A stretch of 64,000 bases of DNA. It comes from Usnea hakonensis (Eukaryota; Ascomycota; Lecanoromycetes; Lecanorales; Parmeliaceae). This document shows, piece after piece, positions 42,360 to 52,995 of the stretch. The notes under the pieces were generated by a model that had not been told where the DNA came from, did no database searches, and was given only the letters and a program-made list of their open reading frames with translations. Numbering within the stretch: position 1 is the first letter of the stretch; each line of letters opens with the position of its first letter. The translations under genes were made by a program, and so were the position numbers. The stretch spans positions 124,001 to 188,000 of the forward strand of contig BLJB01000043.1 of assembly GCA_013423325.1 (NCBI GenBank), written 5' to 3'.

Positions 42360-43653
42360 TGCTGCAGAGACGAATGCAGACGCACAAGTTCAGACGAAAA
42401 GCAGACAGGAATTGGCGATGTAGATTGGCTTGGAGTTGGATACAGAGAGGGATAAGGAGAGTATATATGATAGCACCCGTACCCTGCAAGGTCGACTCCC
42501 AAAGTAATGCTCTCTATACCATGTCTGGATCCAAAGCCAAAGTCCAGAGAAACTTGGCTTGCAAGCCTTGGTATATTAGGACAGAGTGGAGAATTAGCTG
42601 CTGCTTTGGGATGAAAACGTGCAAAGCGGTAGAGAGAAGGCTGAACCCAGCCAGCCTTGACAGGCGCCACCACATCTAGAAGGCCCTAAAATTTGGCACT
42701 AACCTCAAAAAGGTCCCATCATGGCCCTTTGAACCTTTTGCCTAAGCCAGAATTGACAAATTTTTCTGTTGCTCGATATTGTTTTCATATTTGATATGGC
42801 CCGAAAAACTTGTGTTTTGCAGAGATGAAATACTTGATAAAGCGAGGACACCAATGAGATAGGCGAAGAGTTGGTGTCCTCGATCTATCAAGTAATAGAC
42901 TTCGCTCCCATTGCTTAGCGTTATTGATTTCATGAGCCTCGTGGTAAGGTACCTAGGCTTCCACGGCTTCCTCCAGACCTAAATCGCTTTAGTTAAGTTC
43001 TGTAAGGAAAGTTCAGGTACGCGATGGATCAGTCCATGCGCAGTGTCGAGCAATAGACTCATACCTTTTCGGAAAAGTTTTCTGCTCTAAAAAGGCCAAA
43101 CAAGGTCAGAAAACATTTCGAGCCTGCCATCCCATTTCCACCGCAATGAAATCTGTACTCGATGCGCAGCGCGCAGCTAAAAGCTCTCGAAGAGTTTGCC
43201 TTGCTGCCTACAAGAAAGAGCTCACATGAACGACTAGTCATGCGGCTAACCCGATTTGGAAGCGGCTGTACATGCATCGAAAGGCGGTGCGCATGAGAAA
43301 AAGGGGCTTCCCAAAACGCAGATGTGCATCCGGCTGACTGCATGTCCACGCCCCCAACGATAATATATCCCGTAGCCTGTCATCATGGTAATGCGATTCA
43401 AGGGTGACCGTTCCTTGTAATTCTTGCGCCTTGTCAATGACGGGATATTCAGGGGCGTTCGTCAACGCCCAGTGAATCGATGAGGCATTTTTAGTTGGAT
43501 CAATAAGGCTATATTTTAGAGACTGCAATTCAGGAGGTTCATCTCGATTACCGACTTCAACTCCCTAATACATCTAATCTATCGGCAAGAATCATACGCA
43601 GTGTCCTCCGTTCCACATCACGCTGATCTTCGCTCTACATTGACACCATTCAA
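42360..43653. other. Spacer with one weak minus-strand frame
   Basis: A minus-strand frame from about 43560 to 43238 (SSIHWALTNAPEYPVIDKAQ...) is open without an ATG. Its composition is partly protein-like, and a TTAG acceptor precedes it. No second exon was found and no family is recognised. The rest shows nothing. Confidence 0.3.
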
Positions 43654-44380
43654 TCACAGCAAAAGAAGGACAATGGTAGCTGACAATATACCCGACCAAA
43701 CCGCCAGCGTAGAGTACTTGGTCGCGACTCCCGTAAAAGTAGATATTCCTGGGTTAGGTGCTGGGGTTACAATTGCGGGTGTGGTGGATTGCGTTGCTAT
43801 CGACTTGTTCGATACAGCACCGGAGGCAGAAGTTCTGTTATATGACACAAGCCTGGTAGTGAAGAGGGGAAGTGGCGCTCCCGTAGGAGTAACACTAAGG
43901 ATCTCGCTAGGAATATCACTTGAAGGGGCAGTTGGAGTGGTATTTTGAATTGCAATAGGAGTCGCCTTCGAGACGGCACTTGGAGTCGAGGTGGGTACTG
44001 TAATAGTGATGCCAACGCCATCGCAGAAACTCTCGGTGGTCTCAATAGTCTCTTCGATATCGTCAGACGATTTTGTCCGGTGCAAGGATTACACCTACTC
44101 TGTAAATCCGCTGGACTGCAGTCCTTCTCGACGACCGGAAGGAGCGAGCTCATGAAAGACTGATCTTTGCAGAGGCATGAAAGGTCCGTGGGCTTGCAGC
44201 CGGTGGAGTTGATGCTTGAAAATGCAGCTTGTTCCTGCACACATAATCCTTAGCTATCATCAATCATAGTGTAGATGATTCTTCACGTACAGCACATGAA
44301 GGAATGTCGGCCACACTCTGTGCTACAGCAGGGTGTATGGCAAGGGTCAAGATACATAGCAATGCGAGAACGGAAAACAT
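43654..44380 (-). CDS. CFEM-domain cell-surface protein (probably GPI-anchored)
   Basis: Three exons (44380-44291, 44234-44099, 44051-43654) sum to 624 nt, 207 residues. A signal peptide (MFSVLALLCILTLAIHPAVA) is followed by QSVADIPSCA and the Cys-rich domain (STGCKPTDLSCLCKDQSFMS; VEKDCSPADLQ-K; ESFCDGVG). Next is a Ser/Thr/Pro-rich stalk of about 100 residues, and a hydrophobic C-terminus (SGILSATIVLLLL) fits a GPI signal. CFEM domains bind heme or act as adhesion and virulence factors in fungi. With the first intron spliced at GTACGT/GTGCAG, one expected early Cys is lost. An alternative acceptor region contains an in-frame LCVQEQAAF that would restore it but needs a 38-nt intron. Confidence 0.85.
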
Positions 44381-44695
44381 GTCGATGAGATGAAGTTTAT
44401 AAATTTATTCAAAAGAGAAGTTGCTTTCGTGAAGACAAAGATGAGCTGATGGAGTAGGAAGATATTGCTGATGGCTTTCGGAAATAGATAGAAGAGACAG
44501 AAGTAAGAAGCTAGGTGAGTAATGTTTAAACTTCGCCCCTATAAAATTCGAAATCTCTCCACGTAGCAGATTTTCAAGCGTAGCAGATTTTCAAGCTCCA
44601 TACGTGACGAGATTGAAACAGATACTGCGCCGTGCGCTCAGAACTCCGCCACGAGCCTGCTGCAGCTTGATGGCATGCCAGTCTTTGCTGACCTT

Positions 44696-45336
44696 GACGC
44701 ACGCTGGTTCGGCTGTGCTTTCAAGGAAAATATAGTCTCAGGTAGCAAGCTGAAGACGAGTACATCTTGGGAGAATGATCGCCACAGTAGGACTGGGGGT
44801 TAGTGATTTCGGATATCGCATAACCGCATTGCTCAGTCCAGTGGTTTCAGTGGTTTCATGCATGAATTCGAGGTATGGATTCGGTGCATTGATTCAATGC
44901 ACAGGTATGGCCATGGCGGGAGACAGTGAATTATAAGGAAGGCATAAATGCTGTTCTTTGCGCTGCAATTGCTCTTTAGTCGATTCATTTCTTTTAGAGT
45001 CATTGCACGGTTTTTTCGCCCACCCACCCCTGCCTGTATATATTATACTCCAGGTCTATATCGAGTAGATATGGGAACCTTCTTAGCGCGTGGCAATGGG
45101 CCTGAATCTGCCTCCTGTAGGCCACTGTTCGGCCTACCCATTGCGATGAGATAGGCCAACCACTGCTGCAGCTACCCTCCGCGTATTGAACCATTTGCAT
45201 GCATTCGCATGGTCCGGATATGGCAAATGAAGCACTAATCTGCCACAAGTGACACACGCTGGTTCGGCTGTGCTTTCGAGGCAAACATAGTTCCGGGTGG
45301 CAAGCTGAAGATCAATGCATCTCGGGAGAATGATGT
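44696..45336. repeat. Dispersed repeat copy C bracketed by about 88-bp direct repeats
   Basis: The core 44781-45239 matches copy A along its length (for example GTAGGACTGGGGGTTAGTG, TCTTTTAGAGTCATTGCACGG, CACCCACCCCTGCCTGTATA). It is flanked by direct repeats at about 44696-44783 and 45249-45336 that share ACGCTGGTTCGGCTGTGCTT and GGGAGAATGAT. The core is also bounded by AATGA on both sides, a possible target duplication. Confidence 0.65.
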
Positions 45337-45912
45337 GTCATGATTAGTAGGCTGAGCGCTAGTCGTGCCGCATAAGGGCGTTCGCTTCAATTGCATATGA
45401 AGTTGATATTCGAGGCTGATTGGATCTGCCTAATGTCGTATCTTCCCAACGACGCCGTTTATCAGCAGTGGCATCTGTTTCATGTTTCAGCAAATCGACG
45501 GAAAAGGGGGTTCAAGTCGAGACGTGATGCCGTGGGGCTAGCCTCGGCCATGCCCGCGTCCACTCAACCCTACTTACCTTAACTCTTAAGGTAGAATGCC
45601 ATACCCGAAGAGCTTGACTGCCTATTACCTCGGGGTACAGTAAGCAGATCAAGATCCTACCACGCATGTAACCCTCCCTGCCATTTTGATCCGGTCCCTT
45701 CTAAATATAATCCCGTTCACGGTGAACGTCGTTTCCTGCTTGAGTGTCCTCCGGATAAGGCTATCCAGATTCTTACTTGGAAAGACCGGAGAGATGTAGT
45801 CCACCTGACCAAGTCTCTGAACTGAGATCCCAGTTTCTTTGACACACCGCCGAATAGGTCGGTCCTATTACCTTGCCTCATCCTCCCCACTGTCGCATAC
45901 TTCTTTGATCTC
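45337..45912. other. Spacer upstream of the third rhodopsin-domain gene
   Basis: No gene recognised; short frames only. Confidence 0.35.
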
Positions 45913-46014
45913 ACACGCTTACTCACTCACATGCTTACTCACTCACATGCTTACTCACTCACATGCTTACTCACTCACATGCTTACTCACTCACATGCTT
46001 ACTCACATGCTTAC
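45913..46014 (+). repeat. 16-bp tandem repeat (CATGCTTACTCACTCA)n
   Basis: About six head-to-tail copies of CATGCTTACTCACTCA, with shortened last units, lie in the probable 5' leader of the rhodopsin-domain gene. The array is open in the frame of that gene, but the natural start is downstream. Confidence 0.9.
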
Positions 46015-46150
46015 CTGGAGATCGCGGCATAAGATGGATTTCATGATCCATCTGCTTCACATAACAATAGATTTTCAGAACCTCATCCGTCTTCTAGATT
46101 TGAAGTCGACCGACGCTTCTCAGTCTATTTCACGTCCGGATGATCATAAT

Positions 46151-47939
46151 ATGGCATTACTAATACGATCAGAAGACTCTTCCATGCTTCCAGCTTTTTC
46201 GACCCCACCGGGTGTGACAATTAGATCTGAAGACCACGTCACCGCTGGACCGGGTCTAGTCGTGTCATGCATAATCTGCATAGCCTTGATGGTTGTATGT
46301 GTAGTCGTGCGTTTCTATACGAAGCTCCATATACAAAAGGCATGGGGTTGGGATGACTGTTCGTACTGATCCAGAATCGCGCTGGTGAAGCTGAATTTCT
46401 TCAGGGACTTGTATACCAGCCACGGTAAGATCATTGCCGTCATGTGAGACTGGTTCTCATTGTCTACGGCAAGATTGGCTCAATCGGTTGTGCTGCCACC
46501 GCACTTTCAAGTCAGCAACTACCCATGCTGCTACATCGTTCCATTTGCTGATTGTCTGGATAGCTTTGGGTGATGTTATCGGTCCACATCAGCGGGACGT
46601 TCGAGCAGCGGCTTTTTCGCCGAGTCTTTTTCGTGTAAGATATTCACGATCAATACATCTACAGCCGGTCGATCTAATTCTTATTCACAAAGAGAGTCGT
46701 CGTCCATAACATGCTCTATTCTCCGACTGTTCTAATGGCGAAGCTGTCTCTTCTTCTTTTGTACCTCAAAATTTTCCACTCTAGCAACAAATTGAGGTAT
46801 TGCGTGTATTTCGGCATGGGTTTTCTATCTCTGTTCTACTGTGGAGCATTCATTTCCTATGCTGTCTTGACAATTCCGAGAACTGGGCTAGCAGTGGGGC
46901 TTGTCAAGCAGGCTCCGCTCGGAAATATACAATATCTCTCTGTCAACACAGCTTTAAACATAGTACAAGGTGTCGTCGGCGTTGCTAGCGATTTCTTCAT
47001 TTTTTGTCTCCCGATACCTGTTGTGTGGAAGCTGCAGCTCCCGTGGAGCAAAAAGATTGGCGTTTTGGCTATCTTTATGACTGGTCTTTTGTGAGATTAT
47101 TCCTACTAGAGACATTGATACAAATACTAATGCCAGATCCATCTAGTGCGTGCATCGCAAGCGCTGTCAGCCTTTATTGTCGCGTTCAATTGGGCCGGAA
47201 TGATGACCTGACCTGGACGCTGGTTGTCCTCTTCCGCTGGGTGTTAGTATGTTTTCGTTCAAATCTTGGAATCTACTAAGGAGTACACAGTATTGTCGAA
47301 TTGACCGCAGGCGTCATGTGCAGCTGCTTCATTTCGTACCCTGGATTCGTTAGATATCACATGCCCCATTTATGGTCCCTCTTTTCTGCTGCGAAATCCG
47401 GCTTCAGGCGTATCCGCCTTTCGAAGCCGCCCAAGGGGTCCATCACTCCCAGCAGTACGAAAAGACTAGCCATTGAAACCGTTAAGGCTCCCTTTGGCTC
47501 GCGAATTGGGGTAAGAGGCCCAATCTTACATCCCGCGAGCGGTTGCGCAGCGCAACCGGACTGGCTTTCGTTGTCGGAAATCTCTCGCAATTCATCCACT
47601 CGCTCTGATAATGCAACACGCCGTGAGTACTACGAGTCTTTAGCAGAAAAGCAGCGGTCCCAGGCGCTACACTCGTCGTATCTCCAGAGCGACAGGGTAC
47701 AAGAGGGCAGTAAACAGACAACATTCCCAATTGGCGCTGATTCTGGGCTTCCTACACAAGAAGCTAGGTCCAAGGCGAAGCTGGACTGCACCGGTGGCAG
47801 TACATGGGGAAACAACAGTCGGTATTGGAATACGCTGCCCACAGGCTATTGGGATATCACGAGCTTTTTCCGCACAAAAACTAGGTCATCCTTTGGCCCG
47901 ACAAACAAGCATTCCAAGAGCGACAATAGTGCGGTGTAG
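46151..47939 (+). CDS. Rhodopsin-domain integral membrane protein (PTH11-like)
   Basis: The start is taken at the ATG 46151 (MALLIRSEDSSM), giving the short polar N-tail usual for the family; an ATG at 46034 in the same frame is possible. Visible exons: VVVRFYTKLHIQKAWGWDD, YGKIGSIGCAATALS, LGDVIGPHQRDVRAAAFS, YSPTVLMAKLSLLLLYLKIF through FFIFCLPIPVVWKLQLPWSK, ACIASAVSLYCRVQLG, IVELTAGVMCSCFISYPGF, and a long polar tail with RREYYESLAEKQ and GYWDITSFFRTKTR. The membrane pattern and the tail closely match the gene at 26331, so the two are paralogues. Stops between exons fall in GT/AG intervals. The protein is likely a seven-TM plasma-membrane protein of unknown ligand. Confidence 0.82.
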
Positions 47940-49644
47940 CAGCTTGTGGGGAGCTCAATACTGCAACGCCCTAAATGTACATTCCACAGGACAACAACTT
48001 GACCAATGGTATGAGCGAAGTGGTGCCGGTACACTGCTCTGCATCTACACCATCAAAGAGAAAATTATCGTGATAGGTTGGCGAAAGGAGGTATTTTTCC
48101 TGCCAACTCAGCGTGCCTGCTGGTACGAGACACCGCATACTTGGGAGAGCATAAGATGATCTTGGTATGGAGAGCAATTGTATCCGAGCTCCTATCTTCG
48201 AAATGAAATTTCCATACTATCTCACATACTACTACTGTCCATCGAAAACTTATGACGCCAGAAGAGGTACATATAGCTACAAACACACCAGTGACTCTTG
48301 GCAGGTTGAACAGCTGCTATAGGCCTGAGCAGGCATACTGCATGCAACCGCTGGTCTTCAAACCCAAGAGCTTTAGATAAACGCGTGTGTAAGAAAGTTG
48401 ATTGCTTAGGTCTGCTGACGAAGAGAAGATAGATAGGTCAGACAAAGCCCAAGAGCAGCGCTCGCAAGCTCCACCACACACCACCATCATAACCCCCTTC
48501 CATTTCACCTCCTCGAACTTATTCCCCTTAATACTAAAATCAATAACTTCTGGAAAACTGCTCCCCGGAAAGCTGGTCAGTTTAACGATTCAGCGCATGC
48601 ATTCATACAAAGAGTGATATATCCCGCTCCCGAAATCTTCATCGGAAGAGCACCCTTCTGTCGGAAACCAAATTTACCGTCCCCGAAACTTGGCCCCTAA
48701 CGGCTTGCGTTTAGTGAACCGAAAGCATCTTTACGATAACAACATTCTCAGTACCTCCTGGTTGTCTCGTTACGAACGAATGCTCCAGTGGTAGAATTCA
48801 TTAAGCAAAGGCAGGAGAGTACCTATATATAAGCGCCTACAACATAGCTCGCTGCAAGTGTTGTTGCATCATCATACTGGACTCTAGAAGGACCTCGGGC
48901 CTATAATTAAGTTTTGTGAGGCCGAGCCGGAACCCGGTGTGGTCCGTAGCTCCCAGAGTATGTTGTGATTATCAACTTCCATCCTTTGATTCGACAACAA
49001 ATTTTTGAATTACAAGAACTTTGCTTCTATTTCCCCTATTTCTATGATGAAAGATGCATGTCTTGGACCCTGAATTCCTGAGGAAGCCGTTGAGTCCAAA
49101 ATTTTACCTCGGTACAATTTGTTTTGGCAACGCATGAACGCAGCCCATCAGGAAACGATAGACTAAAGCTGCCTTGAGAGTGCGCTTTTCCTCGCTCGGG
49201 GCATTTCCTACATTGCGCACTCTGATGTCAACCTGCTTTTCCATTGCATTGATAAATACCCTGTTCTGCGCCATGTCTGCGTCATCCATAATTGTTGGCC
49301 ACGCATGCTCGCATTACAAGAGAGCCAAGTCCAGAGAATACATAGAGTGCCTATGTTGTACTGTGATAGAGACTGAAGCTTTCGAAGCACAGCTACTCAG
49401 TGATGTTGGCGCATACGATTATCGAGCTCTTAATGCGAAAGTCAATCTACACTTACGCTCTAGCGAGCTTCGAGGGCTGAACGCGCAGAAACAGTATTGC
49501 GCGAAGCTTGAGGCAAGGTGACTTCGGCCTCAGGATAGCCTTTACACTTAGAACCCTTTGATTAGCCTACTCTTTCTTGTCTTTCCAAGACTGCGTTGGC
49601 CATTTTCTCACTCGGAAACGGCTGTCATTTACATCAAATGAAGG
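47940..49644. other. 1.7-kb stretch without a supportable gene
   Basis: A minus-strand frame at about 49104-49312 (CEHAWPTIMDDADMAQNR...) has a helical look but is only about 68 residues and lacks partners. The remainder shows no coding or repeat structure. Confidence 0.35.
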
Positions 49645-50454
49645 ATGAAGATTCTCGGTGTCGTTATTTATGCTTTTATCTACGAGACCCATGTCTGTCT
49701 AGCTCAAATTGTCGACCCTCAATCCATCATCCAGCAGTATGCTTCGGACGTGGCCGGCGCAACTCAATTCAACGTTGATACCTCTATTCAAATCCCCACC
49801 ATTCCTGCCATCCCAACAGCAGTCGTTCCAAGTCCCACTCCCACATCGACGACAGAAATTAGTTCTCCAACCTCCTCGACATCTACTCCTTCTCCCACTT
49901 CAACCACCACATCCACTTCTAGCTCCACATCAGCAACATCATCCTCGTCTACCTCATCGTCATCAACAACATCAACATCCAAATCCTCATCATCCTCAAC
50001 ATCCACATCCAGCTCCTCATCCTCCTCAGCATCAGCATCCGCATCAGCATCCGCATCAGCATCCGCATCCCCCCCAACACCCCCACCCAACCCCCCACCC
50101 CACAACCACACTGCCCTCGGTCTCGGCATAGGCCTCCCCCTCGGCCTCCTCGCCCTCGCCCTAACAACATTCCTCTCCCTCCGCCACAAGCGCCACAAAC
50201 AAGACTCCCGTCTCCAACACCAAAGCAACCTCGCCACCTCAGGACTCTATCCCGTCTCCGACAACGACGGATCGCAGTCCGACAACAGAAACGTAACCGA
50301 CGTCGAGAACGGCAGTGAACCGTCGCAGGGTAGCGAAAAACCCGCCGTGCACGAGATTTGCGGGACGGAGATTTTGCCTTATTCGAGGGAGTTGGTGGGG
50401 TCGGTGGGGGTGAGGAGGTTCGAGATGCCGACGAGGCAGGGGTCTGCGTATTAG
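49645..50454 (+). CDS. Single-pass membrane protein with Ser-rich stalk
   Basis: 269 residues, no intron. A signal peptide (MKILGVVIYAFIYETHVCLA) is followed by a short N-terminal segment and a Ser/Thr low-complexity stalk of about 90 residues. An (SA)n and Pro tract comes next, then one membrane helix (ALGLGIGLPLGLLALALTTF) followed by a basic stop-transfer (RHKRHK) and a polar cytosolic tail. This layout is common in fungal cell-surface sensors (Mid/Wsc-like) and in many uncharacterised proteins. There is no defined ectodomain. The second half of the frame is C-rich at third positions, and the repeats are prone to length change. Confidence 0.7.
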   Translation: MKILGVVIYAFIYETHVCLAQIVDPQSIIQQYASDVAGATQFNVDTSIQIPTIPAIPTAVVPSPTPTSTTEISSPTSSTSTPSPTSTTTSTSSSTSATSSSSTSSSSTTSTSKSSSSSTSTSSSSSSSASASASASASASASPPTPPPNPPPHNHTALGLGIGLPLGLLALALTTFLSLRHKRHKQDSRLQHQSNLATSGLYPVSDNDGSQSDNRNVTDVENGSEPSQGSEKPAVHEICGTEILPYSRELVGSVGVRRFEMPTRQGSAY

Positions 50455-51494
50455 TATATATAACGATTCTTTTAGAATGACTTTGAGCGAGAAACCAGAA
50501 TTCAACATTTTCTTATTTACTTTTTGTGCTGCCAAGAGTCGCCGAGTGTCAACGTGGGGGAGTTTCCACTCACGGGGCTCTCTTTTTCTTTCTTCCCAGC
50601 TCACTGCGGTCAGTGTCGCTACGTCGATATCTTCACGCTATCCTACATCCATCCTTTCTTTTCACTCTGGACAGGCAGCAGGGACGATCCGCTCAGAGCT
50701 AGGCCTAACAAGCCCGTCTCCTACATACCCGTTCCAGCGGCCCCAATTAGTGTGAGAGATTTCAGCATTCGGGACTGGCAGGCTCATGCGGCAACTTCAC
50801 CTCGTGTAAAGCATTCAAGTTTGTATTTGTCGGGTGATCATCATGATGTTGATCATGAGGGTAAGCAATGTGACGTGTGTAGAGGAAGGTGTGAGATGGA
50901 TACGGGAAGGAATCGCTGGAGAAAGTGGTGGTCACAAAGGCGCTGTGATGTAAAGAGTGCTGATTGGAATGCGGGAATGGAAAAGGGGTTGATGAGAGGG
51001 CCAGCAAAACGACCACACAACTACATAGAAGAAGATTTTTGATCAACTGCACCGAGTAAGACCTACCCAGTAAGGACCATTTTCTCTCCTCTCAGTAATC
51101 CCTTCCCATAATGTACGAATACACTCGGAGAGCCTCCCCCAACCCCCGCCATCAAAATCTACCCGCAATTGTTTCGCTTTACGACGCAGCAACAAAGAGA
51201 GAAGTGTTAAATACACGCTGTTTTGGCGAGACAATGAGCTTCAATGCGGGTCAAAGACAACAAGAACCCCAGAGCCAACGACAAAGAGATCAGAACCAAC
51301 GACAATGGCCTTGCGAAGGTGATTGCATCCACGCTCTTAATACAATCTTTCTTCCCGCCGTCCATGACTTTCCAGAGCAAACGATACGGCATTCATACAA
51401 ATCTCTCAAATCCTCATTCTTTCGAAAAGCTCATCTTACCTTCATCCTTTCTTTTCCCCCATAAAAAAAAAAGGTCCACAGCAGAAAACAAAAA
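50455..51494. other. Spacer with a doubtful open frame
   Basis: A plus-strand frame at 50524-51042 is open but begins without ATG and has no recognisable domain (contains CDVCRGRCEMD). Evidence is too weak to call it. The stretch at 51100-51490 is leader-like. Confidence 0.3.
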
Positions 51495-51713
51495 ATGTGC
51501 TCCTACACGCGACAAATGTACCACTGCCGCTGCCCCATCGCGCCCGCCCAGCTGACAGCGTTCTGCGATAAGTACCGCAGCGGTGCTCCGTGCCGCCCGA
51601 ACGTTACGTACCAGTATACGGGGCAGTATTGCGATGCGCATCAGTGGTTGGATATGTTTAAGGATACTGGATACCAGCAGGTGGGGAGTGATGGTGCTGT
51701 GAAGAGGGGGTGA
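51495..51713 (+). CDS. Small Cys-containing protein, 72 aa
   Basis: The ATG is preceded by an A-rich leader (AAAACAAAAA), a good fungal start context. The 72 residues have Cys in MCSYTRQMYHCRC, FCDKYRSGAPC and QYCDAHQW but no signal peptide. Short proteins starting MCxYxRxxYxCxC are frequent in ascomycetes. Function unknown. It might be the first exon of a longer gene, but no donor is obvious. Confidence 0.5.
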   Translation: MCSYTRQMYHCRCPIAPAQLTAFCDKYRSGAPCRPNVTYQYTGQYCDAHQWLDMFKDTGYQQVGSDGAVKRG

Positions 51714-52743
51714 GTTGTGGAGATGGAGAGGGGTGTTGGTGGAGGGTTGGAATATCGTGTCTGGTTTTCTCTATAGATTGGTCTCTTCATATGCTGAAAC
51801 GTCGTCGTGCTGTGAAGCTCGAGGAGCTTCATAGACCAGGTCAATTTCTTTGTGTTGCAATATACCCCGGAATACATGTAACTTAGGCATATCTCAACCC
51901 GTCTTACCGTCCCATTCTCAATGAGCCTGATTCCCAATCCAGGTTGATAATCCTTTTTCAGCATGCCGCATGTGAGAAAGCTAAAAAGATGTCATGGCGG
52001 CCCTCCCTCTGCAGGAGGATAGACCCCTGTCAGTCACTCCCTGTCATTGAGTTCGTGTGCAGCTGCCCGGCCGACTTCGCCGGGTCCTGCAAATGTGTGC
52101 TCGTCAACCAGTCGACATTGCAGCAGTCGACCTCTGATTATAATGCCTGCAGTCCGAATGGCGCGATCATTGTGACAAAGCTATCAGGTAAGGTGCTCTG
52201 AGTTGAACATTAGGCATCGTGTAAGCCTTTGGGAGCGTCAAAGCATGGAAATGCATTTATTGCGGCGGTGACGATGAATCAATCAGGGAAGAAGGACATT
52301 CGGATTGAAAAGACCCAAGATGGTGGATTGCCAAACACATATGGATGTATATATATAAGCCAGCTCTCGTGGCTTCCATTCCTTTGCCCCGCCAACTTTC
52401 AGTCGCATGCCCGTCTCATAGATCCCCAGTCAGTGGTAGTACGTGGCCTCTGACATGATCGTCATTCCCTCAATCCGTACCCGTATAGCTCTAGAAAATT
52501 ATTTAACCAACAGTGGGGCAAGAATTGAAAGTTCGATTCATCCAATTCCAGTACAAGATCTCTAGCCCACAGGATCCTGTCTCCCAAGTCGAAGCAAAAT
52601 CTAAGCTTGCGGAGCTGCACTTGTGTTCGGTGCTGCAATCGGATTAGAAAGTCTCGCCTCCTCAGGCAAAAGTGATTCGTCTTCTGTTGAAGACGGAGTA
52701 TCCGAGAATGATGTTGCCGGAAGTTCGAAAACGTCGTTGTATG
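51714..52743. other. Spacer with weak frames
   Basis: A plus-strand frame at 51944-52201 contains a Cys-rich segment (VCSCPADFAGSCKC) and ends in KLSGKVL. It may be a remnant or exon of a Cys-rich protein related to the one at 51495. Nothing else supportable. Confidence 0.3.
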
Positions 52744-52995
52744 CTAAGGGTTGGCCTTCGAGTTCGAAGCTAGCTGCTTAGTTGGGATTAGTAAGCTTTT
52801 TAACGGCGAATTGAAAGGGGTATAGTCACGTGACTCAAAGCCCACTTCAGTGGATCGTCCGCCCTCGTGCCTATATAATTTTCGCCAGGTTCGATATCCT
52901 TGCCATGCAGTGAATATACTAATAAATGTTGCCAAAATTCCAAAAGCAATTGTAGCGATGGTTTGAGTGGCGGTGGAGTCTATAGGTGGAGTCAT
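52744..52995 (-). CDS. Small single-pass membrane protein, 83 aa
   Basis: Starts at the ATG 52993-52995 (MTPPIDSTATQT), followed by a membrane helix (IATIAFGILATFISIFTAW) and the motif QGYRTWRKLYRHEGG, then a polar tail. Short fungal ORFs with one helix followed by W/Y/R-rich basic residues are widespread, but their role is unknown. No intron is needed. Confidence 0.5.
   Translation of the reverse strand: MTPPIDSTATQTIATIAFGILATFISIFTAWQGYRTWRKLYRHEGGRSTEVGFESRDYTPFNSPLKSLLIPTKQLASNSKANP

Noticed and set aside
49788..50237. Long acidic minus-strand frame (149 codons)
   Set aside because: It is the antisense shadow of the Ser/Ala-rich stalk of the gene at 49645.
50524..51042. 172-codon plus-strand frame after the Ser-rich gene
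   Set aside because: No ATG at its start, no recognisable domain and no splice partner; kept only as a note in the spacer entry.
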